From Marinobacter sp. MDS2 (lineage in GTDB: Bacteria; Pseudomonadota; Gammaproteobacteria; Pseudomonadales; Oleiphilaceae), in contig NZ_JAVAJF010000002.1 in NCBI RefSeq assembly GCF_030718085.1, forward strand, positions 372,001 to 436,000: a stretch of 64,000 nt of DNA, read 5' to 3'. Both the position numbers and the translations under genes were made by a program. This document shows, in pieces, positions 37,264 to 47,488 of the stretch. Under the pieces are notes generated by a model. The model saw only the letters and a program-made list of their open reading frames with translations, did not search any database and was not told the origin of the DNA. Within the stretch, counting starts at the first letter, position 1. The number at the start of each line of letters is the position of its first letter.

Positions 37264-39864
37264 ATGACAAAGAATGACTCCGGTTCCGGCGCGAGTGTGG
37301 ATGCTGCCAAAGTCGAACAGGTATTACAGACGGAAACCGGGGGCAGGGCGCTTGTCGGGCCTGCGGCTGCAATCCTCTTTATTATTCCAGTGTGCTGGTC
37401 TTTGTTTCAGCTTTGGATTGCGTCACCACTTCCGTTTATTCTGAATTTCGGCATCTTCAACTCCACAGAAGCGCGTTCGATCCATTTGGCGTTTGCGGTG
37501 TTTTTGGCTTTTTCTGCGTTCCCCATGTTCAAGGGGGTGCACACAGCTAAGGTGCCCATTTACGACTGGATCTTGGCAGCGGCCGCTGCGGCTTCAGCCT
37601 CTTATCTATACGTTTTCTATGACCAGCTTGCCCAACGCCCTGGAGCGCCGATTACTCAGGATCTCTGGGTGGCCTTGGGTGGTTTGGTGTTGCTGTTGGA
37701 AGCGACCCGCCGGGCGCTTGGGCTTCCATTAACCGTTGTTGCCGCGGTGTTTATTGGTTACTCGCTGGCCGGCCCCTACATGCCCGATGTGATCTCTCAC
37801 AAAGGTGTGAGTCTTAATAAGCTGGCATCCCATCAATGGCTGGGTACCGAAGGCGTTTTCGGCGTTGCCCTGGGCGTTTCCACCAGCTTTGTTTTCTTGT
37901 TCGTGCTGTTCGGCGCATTGCTGGAGCGGGCAGGCGCGGGTAATTACTTTATTAAAGTCGCCTACGCCATGCTCGGTCACATGAAAGGCGGTCCCGCCAA
38001 GGCGGCCGTGGTTTCCAGTGGTCTGAGCGGTGTTATTTCCGGTTCATCAATCGCCAACGTGGTGACTACGGGTACCTTTACCATTCCTTTGATGAAGCGT
38101 GTTGGCTTCCCTGCTACCAAAGCCGGTGCTGTTGAAGTAGCTGCCTCCACAAACGGCCAGTTGACGCCGCCAATCATGGGGGCAGCTGCCTTTCTCATGG
38201 TGGAGTACGTCGGGATTTCCTACCTGGAGGTAATCAAGCACGCCATTTTGCCGGCCATGATCTCTTACGTAGCCCTGATCTACATCGTGCATCTTGAGGC
38301 CTGTAAGTTGAAAATGCAGGGCATCGAGCGCCTGAATCGCCCAACGCTGGCGCAGCGCATGCTGAACTGGGTGGTGGTTTTGCTCGGTCTGTTCGCATTG
38401 ACGGCGGTCGTTTACTACGGCATCGGTTGGACTAAGGAATACCTCGGTGCTGCAGCAATATGGGTGTTAGGCAGTGCTTTGCTGCTGAGTTACATTGCCC
38501 TTATTGGTTATGCGACCAGGTTCCCCGAGCTGGAGGTGGATGATCCGGATGAGGATATGGGGAAACTTCCGGAAGTGGGGCCAACGGTCAAGACCGGTTT
38601 GTATTATCTACTGCCGGTTGTCGTGCTGGTTTGGTGCCTGACGGTTGAGCGTTTCTCGCCGCAGCTGTCTGCTTTCTGGGCAACCTTGTTCATGATCTTT
38701 ATCGTCATAACCCAGCGTCCGTTGAAGGCTTTCTTCCGCAAGCACGGCGGCCTGATGGGCGAGTTCGTTGGTGGTATATCAGATCTCTTCCACTCCCTGG
38801 CCACCGGCGGACGAAACATGGTCGGCATTGGTGTGGCAACGGCTACTGCGGGTATCGTGGTCGGTACGGTCACGCTGACGGGCATCGGGCTGGTCATGAC
38901 TCAGTTCGTGGAGTTCTTGTCGGGCGGTAACCTGCTGCTGATGCTGATATTCACGGCATTGATCAGTCTTGTGCTGGGCATGGGGCTGCCAACCACGGCC
39001 AACTATATTGTTGTGTCTACCTTGATGGCGCCGGTTATTGTCACGCTGGGGGCCCAGAACGGCCTGTTGGTGCCGCTCATTGCGGTGCATCTGTTCGTGT
39101 TCTACTTCGGGATACTGGCGGATGATACGCCGCCCGTGGGGCTGGCCGCCTATGCGGCGGCTGCCATATCCGGAGCAGATCCGATCCGTACGGGTGTACA
39201 GGGCTTCACCTACGATATCCGTACCGCGATCTTGCCCTTCATGTTCATTTTCAACACGCAGCTGCTGTTGATTGGTCTGACCGGGTGGTTTGATCTGCTG
39301 GTCACGATCGCCAGCGCGGTCACGGCAATGCTGGTGTTCTCGGCGGCCACACAAGGCTTCTGGTTCACTCGCACCCGTTGGTGGGAGACGATCGCGCTGT
39401 TGCTGATCACCTTTGCGCTGTTCCGCCCGGGATTCTTCTGGGATATGGTCTACCCGCCCCACGAAGAGGTGCAGGGCGCTGCGATTATGGAATACGTTGA
39501 AACGGCACCTAAAGACGAAAGCGTTGTCTTCAGGGTGTCCGGAATGTCTCTTGATGGCAGCGACGTAACCACTTACGTGCAGCTCGATATGCCGGCCGGT
39601 GAAACTGCCGCCGAGCGTTTGGCTGCTGCTGGCCTTGAAGTGTCAGAGTTTGATGGCGCACTGGCGGTGGACTTCGTCAACTTCGGTAGCCCTGCGGAGA
39701 AAGCAGGTATCCAGTTTGGCTGGACCATTGAGGCGGTTCAGGCGAAGCTGGAACGGCCGCCGAGGGAGCTGATGTTCATTCCGGCTCTCTTGTTGCTAGG
39801 GTTTGTGGCTTACGGCCAGCTCAGGCGAAAGGCGAAAGAAGAAGCGCAGCCACAACCAGCCTAA
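37264..39864 (+). CDS. TRAP transporter fused permease (4TM-12TM) with C-terminal DUF3394
   Basis: An 866-residue inner-membrane protein: the small (DctQ-like, about residues 35-170) and large (DctM-like, about 190-740) TRAP subunits are fused, as usual in TAXI systems. Signatures include GLSGVISGSSIANVVTTG (around 255-272) and GMGLPTTANYIV (around 570-581). After the last DctM helix there is a further domain (about 740-835) with a PDZ-like stretch, FGSPAEKAGIQFGW, then one more hydrophobic helix and a basic tail; this matches the DUF3394 extension. It imports solute with the upstream TAXI receptor, probably using a sodium or proton gradient. A terminator follows. Confidence 0.92.
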   Translation: MTKNDSGSGASVDAAKVEQVLQTETGGRALVGPAAAILFIIPVCWSLFQLWIASPLPFILNFGIFNSTEARSIHLAFAVFLAFSAFPMFKGVHTAKVPIYDWILAAAAAASASYLYVFYDQLAQRPGAPITQDLWVALGGLVLLLEATRRALGLPLTVVAAVFIGYSLAGPYMPDVISHKGVSLNKLASHQWLGTEGVFGVALGVSTSFVFLFVLFGALLERAGAGNYFIKVAYAMLGHMKGGPAKAAVVSSGLSGVISGSSIANVVTTGTFTIPLMKRVGFPATKAGAVEVAASTNGQLTPPIMGAAAFLMVEYVGISYLEVIKHAILPAMISYVALIYIVHLEACKLKMQGIERLNRPTLAQRMLNWVVVLLGLFALTAVVYYGIGWTKEYLGAAAIWVLGSALLLSYIALIGYATRFPELEVDDPDEDMGKLPEVGPTVKTGLYYLLPVVVLVWCLTVERFSPQLSAFWATLFMIFIVITQRPLKAFFRKHGGLMGEFVGGISDLFHSLATGGRNMVGIGVATATAGIVVGTVTLTGIGLVMTQFVEFLSGGNLLLMLIFTALISLVLGMGLPTTANYIVVSTLMAPVIVTLGAQNGLLVPLIAVHLFVFYFGILADDTPPVGLAAYAAAAISGADPIRTGVQGFTYDIRTAILPFMFIFNTQLLLIGLTGWFDLLVTIASAVTAMLVFSAATQGFWFTRTRWWETIALLLITFALFRPGFFWDMVYPPHEEVQGAAIMEYVETAPKDESVVFRVSGMSLDGSDVTTYVQLDMPAGETAAERLAAAGLEVSEFDGALAVDFVNFGSPAEKAGIQFGWTIEAVQAKLERPPRELMFIPALLLLGFVAYGQLRRKAKEEAQPQPA

Positions 39865-39890
39865 ATTCAAGGGTAGGTTGGTGTTAGTAG

Positions 39891-39918
39891 AAGCCCGGCA
39901 TTGTTGCCGGGCTTTTTT
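39891..39918 (+). terminator. Rho-independent terminator of the TRAP operon
   Basis: AAGCCCGGCA-TTGT-TGCCGGGCTTTTTT: 10-bp perfect stem with T-tail. Confidence 0.93.
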
Positions 39919-39943
39919 CTGTTAAACTCGCCCTCAAATCGGC

Positions 39944-39996
39944 CCGCGGTTTGTGTCGCGGAGGCTGACAACCATGTGATCTTTGGTATAGATCAC
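39944..39996 (+). promoter_or_regulatory. Candidate ThrRS-binding operator in the thrS leader (anticodon-arm mimic)
   Basis: GTGATCT (39976-39982), loop TTGGTAT and AGATCAC (39990-39996) make a 7-bp stem with a 7-base loop. Read as an anticodon loop this gives U33, anticodon GGU (Thr) and A37. A second stem, CCGCG/CGCGG (39944-39948/39957-39961), has loop GTTTGTGT containing UGU, another Thr anticodon. In Escherichia coli, ThrRS represses its own mRNA by binding such tRNA-like arms. The second stem is the weaker match. Confidence 0.6.
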
Positions 39997-40022
39997 CGCT
40001 GAGGAATCATCAGGAGAGCTTC

Positions 40023-41948
40023 ATGCCCGTCATTACCCTGCCAGATGGCAGTCACCGCAGTTTTGCAGAACCCGTTACCGTACACGATGTTGCCGCTGAT
40101 ATTGGCGCAGGCCTGGCTAAGGCTGCCCTGGCAGGCAAAGTGGATGGTCAGCTCGTCGATACCAGCCACTTGATTGAAAACGACGCGGAGCTGGCGATCG
40201 TGACCGAGCGGGATGAAGACGGCGTGGACGTGGTGCGCCACTCAACGGCTCACCTGTTGGCAATGGCGGTCAAAGAACTGTTCCCGGAGGCTCAGGTAAC
40301 GATCGGCCCCGTGGTAGATAACGGGTTCTACTACGACTTCAAATACGATCGTCCGTTTACCAATGAGGATCTGGCGCGTATTGAAAAGCGCATGGAAGAG
40401 TTGGCCAAGCAGGATATTCCGGTTTCCCGCTCTGTTATGTCTCGGGAAGAGGCGGTAAAACTGTTTGAAGACATGGGCGAAGAGTACAAAGTCCAGATCA
40501 TCGAAGACATTCCCGGTGACGAAGATCTGTCGTTCTATCGCCAAGGTGACTTCATCGACTTGTGTCGTGGCCCTCACGTGCCAAGCACCGGTAAGCTGAA
40601 AGCCTTCAAGCTGACTAAAGTGGCGGGCGCCTTCTGGCGTGGTGATCACAACAACGAGCAGTTGCAACGCGTGTACGGCACGGCGTGGGGTAACAAAAAA
40701 GATCTCAAGGCGTACCTGAATCGTCTCGAAGAAGCTGAAAAGCGTGATCACCGCAAGATCGGCAAAAAACTGAAGCTTTTCCATATGCAGGAAGAGTCCC
40801 CGGGTATGGTGTTCTGGCATCCGGATGGCTGGTCGCTGTATCAGGAAATCGAGCAGTACATGCGTGGAAAGCTGCGCAACCACGGCTACCAGGAAATCAA
40901 GACTCCGCAAGTGGTTTCCCGCACACTATGGGAAAAGTCCGGTCACTGGGACAAGTTCTCGGATGCGATGTTTACCACAGAGTCCGAGAAGCACGATTAC
41001 GCCATCAAGCCCATGAACTGCCCCTGTCACGTGCAGGTGTTCAATCAGGGCCTGAAGAGCTACAAGGATCTGCCGCTTCGTCTGGCGGAGTTCGGTTCCT
41101 GTCACCGAAACGAAGCTTCTGGTGCACTGCACGGTTTGATGCGTGTTCGTGGCTTTACTCAGGACGATGCGCACATTTTCTGTGAAGAAGACGCCATTCA
41201 GGAAGAAGTGTCGGCATTTATCCACTTGCTGCACGAAGTGTATGAGGATTTCGGCTTCTCTGAAATCCTGTATAAGCTTTCAACCCGTCCGGAAAAGCGT
41301 GTGGGTTCTGACGAAGTATGGGATAAGTCCGAGGCGGCTCTTGAAGAAGCGTTGAACCGTGCCGGTGTTGACTGGGAATTGCTGCCGGGTGAAGGTGCGT
41401 TCTACGGCCCGAAAATTGAGTTCTCTCTGAAAGACTGCATCGGCCGTGTTTGGCAGTGCGGTACGATTCAGGTGGATTTCTCTATGCCCGGTCGTTTGGG
41501 GGCTCAGTATGTGGCCGATAACTCCGAGCGGAAAACGCCGGTCATGCTGCACCGTGCCGTTCTCGGGTCTTTTGAGCGATTTATCGGTATACTGATCGAA
41601 GAATACGAAGGTGCGTTCCCCACCTGGCTGGCCCCAACACAGATTGCGGTTCTGAATATCACTGATAATCAGCGTGATTACTGTGAAAAATTGGCTAAAA
41701 AATGGGATTCTTTGGGATATCGGGTAAATGCTGACTTGAGAAACGAGAAGATCGGCTTTAAAATCCGCGAGCATACTCTTAACAAGGTTCCCTACCTTGT
41801 CGTTGTAGGCGACAAAGAAATCGAGAACAACGCGGTTGCCGTGCGCACCCGCAAAGGGGAAGATTTAGGAACCTTATCGCTTGAAGCGTTTGAGCAGCTG
41901 TTGGCTGCCGATATCGAACGTAAAGGCAAAACTGAAACGGAGATCTAA
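40023..41948 (+). CDS. thrS: Threonyl-tRNA synthetase
   Basis: ThrRS charges tRNA-Thr and edits Ser-tRNA-Thr. The 641-residue protein has an N-terminal TGS domain (1-62), the editing domain with [11 protein letters not shown] (HxxxH, around 73-77) and CRGPHVP, the class II catalytic core with motif 2 ([11 protein letters not shown]) and zinc ligands in NCPCH, and a C-terminal anticodon-binding domain (from about 535). ATG 40023 follows AGGAGAG. The leader contains a tRNA-Thr anticodon-arm mimic, suggesting autorepression. It heads the operon thrS-infC-rpmI-rplT. Confidence 0.97.
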   Translation: MPVITLPDGSHRSFAEPVTVHDVAADIGAGLAKAALAGKVDGQLVDTSHLIENDAELAIVTERDEDGVDVVRHSTAHLLAMAVKELFPEAQVTIGPVVDNGFYYDFKYDRPFTNEDLARIEKRMEELAKQDIPVSRSVMSREEAVKLFEDMGEEYKVQIIEDIPGDEDLSFYRQGDFIDLCRGPHVPSTGKLKAFKLTKVAGAFWRGDHNNEQLQRVYGTAWGNKKDLKAYLNRLEEAEKRDHRKIGKKLKLFHMQEESPGMVFWHPDGWSLYQEIEQYMRGKLRNHGYQEIKTPQVVSRTLWEKSGHWDKFSDAMFTTESEKHDYAIKPMNCPCHVQVFNQGLKSYKDLPLRLAEFGSCHRNEASGALHGLMRVRGFTQDDAHIFCEEDAIQEEVSAFIHLLHEVYEDFGFSEILYKLSTRPEKRVGSDEVWDKSEAALEEALNRAGVDWELLPGEGAFYGPKIEFSLKDCIGRVWQCGTIQVDFSMPGRLGAQYVADNSERKTPVMLHRAVLGSFERFIGILIEEYEGAFPTWLAPTQIAVLNITDNQRDYCEKLAKKWDSLGYRVNADLRNEKIGFKIREHTLNKVPYLVVVGDKEIENNAVAVRTRKGEDLGTLSLEAFEQLLAADIERKGKTETEI

Positions 41949-41950
41949 TT

Positions 41951-42487
41951 ATTAAACAGCGAGCGAATCGGGGGCGTACTCCAAAAGCGCCTATCAATGA
42001 GAATATTGACGCAACTGAAGTCCGCTTGATCGATGCCGAAGGCAATCAGGTTGGTGTTGTTCCAATTGAGGACGCTCTCCGCATGGCGGAAGAAGCGACA
42101 CTTGATCTGGTACAGGTTACGGATTCCGATCCGATCGTCTGTAAAATAATGGACTACGGCAAGAAAATCTTCGAAGAGAAGAAAGCGAAAGCAGCTGCCA
42201 AGAAAAAGCAGAAGCAGACGCAGGTCAAAGAGCTTAAGTTCCGTCCAGGAACTGAAGAAGGGGATTATCAGGTAAAACTACGCAACCTGGTACGTTTCCT
42301 TGAAGCCGGGGACCGCGGCAAGATCACCATTCGTTTCCGGGGCCGTGAGATGGCACACCAAGAAATTGGTATGAAGCTCATGAACCGAATCGAAGCGGAT
42401 GTTGAAGAGCTTGCAACGGTAGAGATGCGGCCGAAAATGGAAGGCCGGCAGATGACCATGATTGTGGCTCCCCGCAAAAAGAAGTGA
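41951..42487 (+). CDS. infC: Translation initiation factor IF-3, rare ATT start
   Basis: IF-3 prevents subunit joining and enforces correct start codons. The 178-residue protein has the N-domain ([20 protein letters not shown]) and the C-domain ([20 protein letters not shown]). The family N-terminus is reached only by starting at ATT 41951, 8 bases after GGAG (41939-41942) and 2 bases after the thrS stop; no ATG fits, and a TTG at 42026 would delete 25 conserved residues. ATT 41948 directly upstream is an alternative. An AUU start, as in Escherichia coli, lets IF-3 repress its own translation. Confidence 0.93.
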   Translation: MKQRANRGRTPKAPINENIDATEVRLIDAEGNQVGVVPIEDALRMAEEATLDLVQVTDSDPIVCKIMDYGKKIFEEKKAKAAAKKKQKQTQVKELKFRPGTEEGDYQVKLRNLVRFLEAGDRGKITIRFRGREMAHQEIGMKLMNRIEADVEELATVEMRPKMEGRQMTMIVAPRKKK

Positions 42488-42505
42488 ACCTGATCCGATG
42501 ATGGG

Positions 42506-42525
42506 TCCCCCGCATTAGCGGGGGA
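42506..42525 (+). promoter_or_regulatory. Hairpin between infC and rpmI
   Basis: TCCCCCGC-ATTA-GCGGGGGA is a perfect 8-bp stem followed by TTTGT. It could attenuate read-through or form part of the ribosomal-protein L20 control region. Confidence 0.6.
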
Positions 42526-42581
42526 TTTGTCGTTCAGGGGCACAAGTGTTTTTCCTAAAATAGAATGCGGAGTTTTAAAAA

Positions 42582-42773
42582 ATGCCTAAGATGAAAACTA
42601 AGAGTGGAGCTACCAAGCGGTTCAAGAAAACCGCCACTGGCTTCAAGCACAAGCAGTCCTTCACCAGTCACATCCTGACCAAGAAGAGCCCTAAGCGTAA
42701 GCGTCAGCTGCGTGGCACCAAGCTGATTGCCAAGTCCGATGTGGCTTCAATCAAGCGCATGACGGCGTGCTGA
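42582..42773 (+). CDS. rpmI: 50S ribosomal protein L35
   Basis: A 63-residue, highly basic protein beginning [20 protein letters not shown], the standard L35 start. It binds the large subunit rRNA. It sits between infC and rplT as in most gammaproteobacteria, and is expected to be under L20 translational control along with rplT. The length is normal (family 64-66). Confidence 0.97.
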   Translation: MPKMKTKSGATKRFKKTATGFKHKQSFTSHILTKKSPKRKRQLRGTKLIAKSDVASIKRMTAC

Positions 42774-42823
42774 TTCAGCCGCTAACTTCTTGATCAAGTA
42801 TATTAAGGTAGAAGGATAATAGT

Positions 42824-43177
42824 ATGGCTCGTGTAAAACGTGGCGTGGTAGCACGTCGTCGTCATAAGAAGATTCTCAAGCAGGCCAAGGGTTACTACGG
42901 CGCTCGTAGTCGTGTATTCCGCGTTGCCAAGCAAGCGGTTATCAAAGCCGGTCAGTACGCATACCGTGACCGTCGTAACCGTAAGCGTGCTTTCCGCGCT
43001 CTGTGGATCGCTCGTATCAACGCTGGTGCTCGTGCAAACGGTCTGTCTTACAGCCGTCTGATCGCTGGTCTGAAGAAAGCGAATGTTGAGATCGACCGTA
43101 AGGTTCTGGCTGACCTGGCCATGAACGAGCAGCAGACTTTTGCTGTTATTGTTGAGAAGGCCAAAGCGTCCCTGTGA
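42824..43177 (+). CDS. rplT: 50S ribosomal protein L20
   Basis: A 117-residue basic protein starting [20 protein letters not shown]; the usual length is 117-118. L20 binds 23S rRNA early in 50S assembly and, in Escherichia coli, represses rpmI-rplT translation by binding the leader mRNA. It lies 50 bases after rpmI and ends before a strong terminator, which separates it from pheST. Confidence 0.98.
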   Translation: MARVKRGVVARRRHKKILKQAKGYYGARSRVFRVAKQAVIKAGQYAYRDRRNRKRAFRALWIARINAGARANGLSYSRLIAGLKKANVEIDRKVLADLAMNEQQTFAVIVEKAKASL

Positions 43178-43245
43178 TCGCTTAAGCTCTTTCATCGATT
43201 ACTGATCGATCAGGGCGCCTCATGAGTTCATGACGGTGCCTTCTG

Positions 43246-44315
<1,070 letters not shown>

Positions 44316-44387
44316 GCCGAAGGGCTAAAAGGCGCAAGCAAGTCTCCGAATCAACCGCATAAATGGCATCAGGACAAGGCTAGAACG

Positions 44388-46760
44388 ATGAAATTCAGTG
44401 AACAGTGGCTGCGAGAGTGGGTTAATCCGGGCATAGATTCCCAGGCATTGATGGATCAGATCACCATGGCGGGTCTGGAAGTGGACGGTTTTGAACCGGT
44501 AGCTGGCGAATTTACCGGGATAATCGTGGGTGAAGTGCTTTCGGTAGAGGCACATCCGGATGCGGACAAGCTTCGCGTTTGCCAGGTCAGCAATGGTGAC
44601 GAAACCGTACAGGTTGTTTGTGGCGCGCCGAACGTGCGCGAAGGGCTGAAGGTGCCGTTTGCCGAAGTGGGCGCAGTGCTGCCGGGTAACTTTAAGATTA
44701 AGAAAGCCAAGCTGCGCGGTCAGCCGTCTCAAGGCATGCTGTGTTCTGAATCGGAACTGGCGTTGTCTGAAAGTCATGAGGGGTTGATGGAATTGCCGGA
44801 CGACGCTCCGGTTGGTCAGAGCATGGTGGATTACCTCAAGCTGAACGACATCGCCATTGATGTTGATTTGACCCCCAACCGCAGTGATTGCCTGTCAATC
44901 AAAGGGTTGGCCCGCGAAGTAGGTGTACTGAATAGCTCGGTGGTGGAAGCCCCTGAAATCGAGCCGGTTGAGGCTGTTCATTCAGAGGTTCCTGCGATTC
45001 GTATCGAAGCGCCGGAGGCTTGCCCCCGTTATCTGGGGCGTATTCTGCGTAACGTAAATCTGAAAGCCGAAACGCCGCTGTGGATGCAGGAGAAACTGCG
45101 TCGTTCCGGCATTCGCTCCATCGACCCAGCGGTTGATGTGACGAACTACGTGATGCTGGAACTCGGCCAGCCTCTGCATGCGTTCGACCGGGAAGAAATT
45201 TCCGGTGGCATCGTAGTTCGCATGGCGAAAGCCGGCGAGAAACTGGTGCTGCTGGACGGCCAGGAAGTTGAACTGACGGCTGAAACTCTGGTGATCGCCG
45301 ATCACGATAAGCCGATCGCCATTGCTGGCGTGATGGGCGGTGAGCATTCCGGCGTGAATGACAAAACCCAGGATCTGGTCCTTGAGTCTGCCTATTTCGA
45401 ACCCATTGCTATGGCAGGAAAGGCGCGTCACTACGGTTTGCATACCGACGCTTCTCACCGTTTTGAGCGCGGTGTTGATTACGAGTTGGCCCGCGAGGCA
45501 ATGGAGCGTGCGACTCGCCTGCTGATGGACATCGTTGGTGGTGAGCCGGGCGAGATTGTCGAAGTGGTCAGCTGGGAAGATCTGCCTAAAGCTAAAACCG
45601 TTGACCTGCGTGAAAAGCGCTTGGCCGACGTTTTGGGATTGGCGATCGACCGCACCACGGTAGAGGAGATTCTGTCTCGGCTAGGTTTGCGTGTTGAAAA
45701 ACTTCTGAAGGATGGCTGGCGCATCAGCGTACCCAGCTTCCGCCCGGATATTTCGATCGAAGAAGATTTGATTGAAGAAGTCGGGCGCATCTATGGCTAC
45801 AACAACCTTCCGGTAACCGAGCCTACGGGTTCGTTAGGATTGAGTGTTCGGGAAGAAGCGGTTCGGCCACTATCGGCGGTTCGCAACTTCTTTGTGGCTC
45901 AAGGCTACCAGGAAGCGATTACTTACAGCTTTGTTGACCCCAAAGTCCAGCAGTTGGTTGATCCCGATCGGGAAGGTATCGCCTTGGCGAACCCGATTTC
46001 GGCAGATCTCTCAGTTATGCGCACAACTCTTTGGAGCGGTCTGATTAAGACGGTTCAGCACAATCAGAATCGCCAGCAGCCTCGTATCCGTTTGTTCGAG
46101 ACCGGTCTTCGCTTTGTGAAAGACGGCGAGCAGATCGACCAGCAGCCCATGCTGGCCGGTGTTGTGGTGGGCAATCAGAATCCTGAAAACTGGACTAACG
46201 GCCGCCGGGCATCCGACTTTTTCGATGTAAAAGGTGAGCTGGAAAGCCTGTTCCAGGTACTCGGTATTCAGATTCAGTTCAGGGCCAGCCAGCATCCTGC
46301 GTTGCACCCCGGCCAAACAGCAGAATTGCTGCGCGATGGCGAAAGTGTCGGCTGGTTGGGAACTTTGCACCCTCAAGTGCAGAAAAACCTTGAACTTAAT
46401 GGCACGATTCTGATGTTTGAGCTATTCTTGAATTCGATCGTGACCGGTTATGTGCCTAATTTCAAAGATGTTTCGAAATTTCCGGAAGTTCGAAGAGATT
46501 TGGCTATCATTATCGGAAGCGAAGTGTCGTTCGCGCAGGTTGAAGAAATAGCTCGTAAACAAGCCGGCGAACACCTGACAGATATGCGTGTGTTTGATGT
46601 CTATGAAGGCGAAAGTCTGGGTGAGGGCAATCGTAGTTTGGCTCTGAGCCTGTTTTGGCAGCACCCTGAACGCACGTTGAATGAAGACGAAGTGCATACG
46701 CTCTTCAACGGGGTGATCGATTCCCTTAAAGAAGAGCTGGGGGCAACACTGAGGAGTTGA
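44388..46760 (+). CDS. pheT: Phenylalanyl-tRNA synthetase beta subunit
   Basis: The 790-residue beta subunit has the N-terminal tRNA-binding OB domain (about 40-150, GEVLSVEAHPDADKLRVCQV), the B3/B4 editing region (about 205-380), B5, the catalytic-like core and a C-terminal anticodon-recognition ferredoxin-like domain (about 695-788). Complete and of normal length. ihfA starts 4 bases after its stop, with its ribosome-binding site GAGGAG inside the pheT end, the classic pheT-ihfA coupling. Confidence 0.98.
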   Translation: MKFSEQWLREWVNPGIDSQALMDQITMAGLEVDGFEPVAGEFTGIIVGEVLSVEAHPDADKLRVCQVSNGDETVQVVCGAPNVREGLKVPFAEVGAVLPGNFKIKKAKLRGQPSQGMLCSESELALSESHEGLMELPDDAPVGQSMVDYLKLNDIAIDVDLTPNRSDCLSIKGLAREVGVLNSSVVEAPEIEPVEAVHSEVPAIRIEAPEACPRYLGRILRNVNLKAETPLWMQEKLRRSGIRSIDPAVDVTNYVMLELGQPLHAFDREEISGGIVVRMAKAGEKLVLLDGQEVELTAETLVIADHDKPIAIAGVMGGEHSGVNDKTQDLVLESAYFEPIAMAGKARHYGLHTDASHRFERGVDYELAREAMERATRLLMDIVGGEPGEIVEVVSWEDLPKAKTVDLREKRLADVLGLAIDRTTVEEILSRLGLRVEKLLKDGWRISVPSFRPDISIEEDLIEEVGRIYGYNNLPVTEPTGSLGLSVREEAVRPLSAVRNFFVAQGYQEAITYSFVDPKVQQLVDPDREGIALANPISADLSVMRTTLWSGLIKTVQHNQNRQQPRIRLFETGLRFVKDGEQIDQQPMLAGVVVGNQNPENWTNGRRASDFFDVKGELESLFQVLGIQIQFRASQHPALHPGQTAELLRDGESVGWLGTLHPQVQKNLELNGTILMFELFLNSIVTGYVPNFKDVSKFPEVRRDLAIIIGSEVSFAQVEEIARKQAGEHLTDMRVFDVYEGESLGEGNRSLALSLFWQHPERTLNEDEVHTLFNGVIDSLKEELGATLRS

Positions 46761-46763
46761 CGG

Positions 46764-47066
46764 ATGGCGGCTTTGACGAAAGCGGATATGGCAGAGCGCT
46801 TGTATGAAGAGTTAGGTTTGAACAAGCGGGAAGCCAAAGAGATGGTAGAAGCTTTCTTCGATGAGATCAGAGGTGCTCTCAGTCACAATGAGCAGGTCAA
46901 GTTGTCGGGGTTCGGCAACTTTGACCTCCGTGACAAGAAGCAGCGCCCCGGACGTAACCCCAAGACGGGCGAAGAAATCCCGATCAGCGCCCGACGCGTC
47001 GTTACCTTCAGGCCCGGCCAAAAACTGAAACAAAAAGTAGAAACGTATGCTGGAACCGAGTCATAA
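46764..47066 (+). CDS. ihfA: Integration host factor subunit alpha
   Basis: IhfA pairs with IhfB to bend DNA sharply at specific sites, aiding promoters and recombination. The 100-residue protein has the HU/IHF fold with [23 protein letters not shown], the DNA-intercalating arm with its proline. Its place after pheT is the conserved position of the alpha subunit. The 3' end overlaps the next gene by 20 bases. Confidence 0.97.
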   Translation: MAALTKADMAERLYEELGLNKREAKEMVEAFFDEIRGALSHNEQVKLSGFGNFDLRDKKQRPGRNPKTGEEIPISARRVVTFRPGQKLKQKVETYAGTES

Positions 47067-47412
47067 CAACGAGCTTCCCGTCATTCCGGGGAAACGCTAT
47101 TTCACCATCGGTGAGGTTGCGGAGCTGTGTGCCGTTAAAGCACACGTGCTGAGGTATTGGGAGCAGGAATTTCCGCAGCTCGCGCCGGTCAAGCGCCGGG
47201 GTAACCGTCGTTATTACCAGCGTGCTGATGTTATAACCATCCGCCAAATTCGTAGTTTGCTGTACGATCAGGGCTACACCATTGGTGGCGCCAAGCAAAA
47301 ACTCAGTAGCTCCGAGGTGAAAGACGACACCTCCCAGTACAAGCAACTCATCCGACAGATGATTACCGAGCTGGAAGACGTGCTGGATGTGTTGAACGCT
47401 CCGGCCCGTTAA
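47047..47412 (+). CDS. MerR family transcriptional regulator
   Basis: A 121-residue MerR-type protein: winged helix with [24 protein letters not shown] (residues about 19-42) and [12 protein letters not shown], then a short dimerisation helix. There is no C-terminal effector domain and no metal-binding cysteine cluster, so the ligand is unknown. It overlaps ihfA by 20 bases, so translation is coupled. A MerR gene after ihfA is conserved in pseudomonads as I recall. Confidence 0.93.
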   Translation: MLEPSHNNELPVIPGKRYFTIGEVAELCAVKAHVLRYWEQEFPQLAPVKRRGNRRYYQRADVITIRQIRSLLYDQGYTIGGAKQKLSSSEVKDDTSQYKQLIRQMITELEDVLDVLNAPAR

Positions 47413-47439
47413 TTAACCGCAGCCGGGAATCGTTGCAAT

Positions 47440-47473
47440 AAAAAGCCGAGACGTTGAATCGTCCCGGCTTTTT
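47440..47473. terminator. Bidirectional terminator between merR-like gene and glycerate kinase
   Basis: AAAAGCCG-A-GACG, loop TTGAAT, CGTC-C-CGGCTTTTT: 12 pairs with one mismatch and T-runs on both strands, between convergent genes. Confidence 0.9.
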
Positions 47474-47488
47474 GCGTTTTATGTGGGC

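Noticed and set aside
39919..40022. T-box riboswitch ahead of thrS
   Set aside because: No T-box sequence or antiterminator; the leader fits a short anticodon-arm mimic instead, as in gammaproteobacteria.
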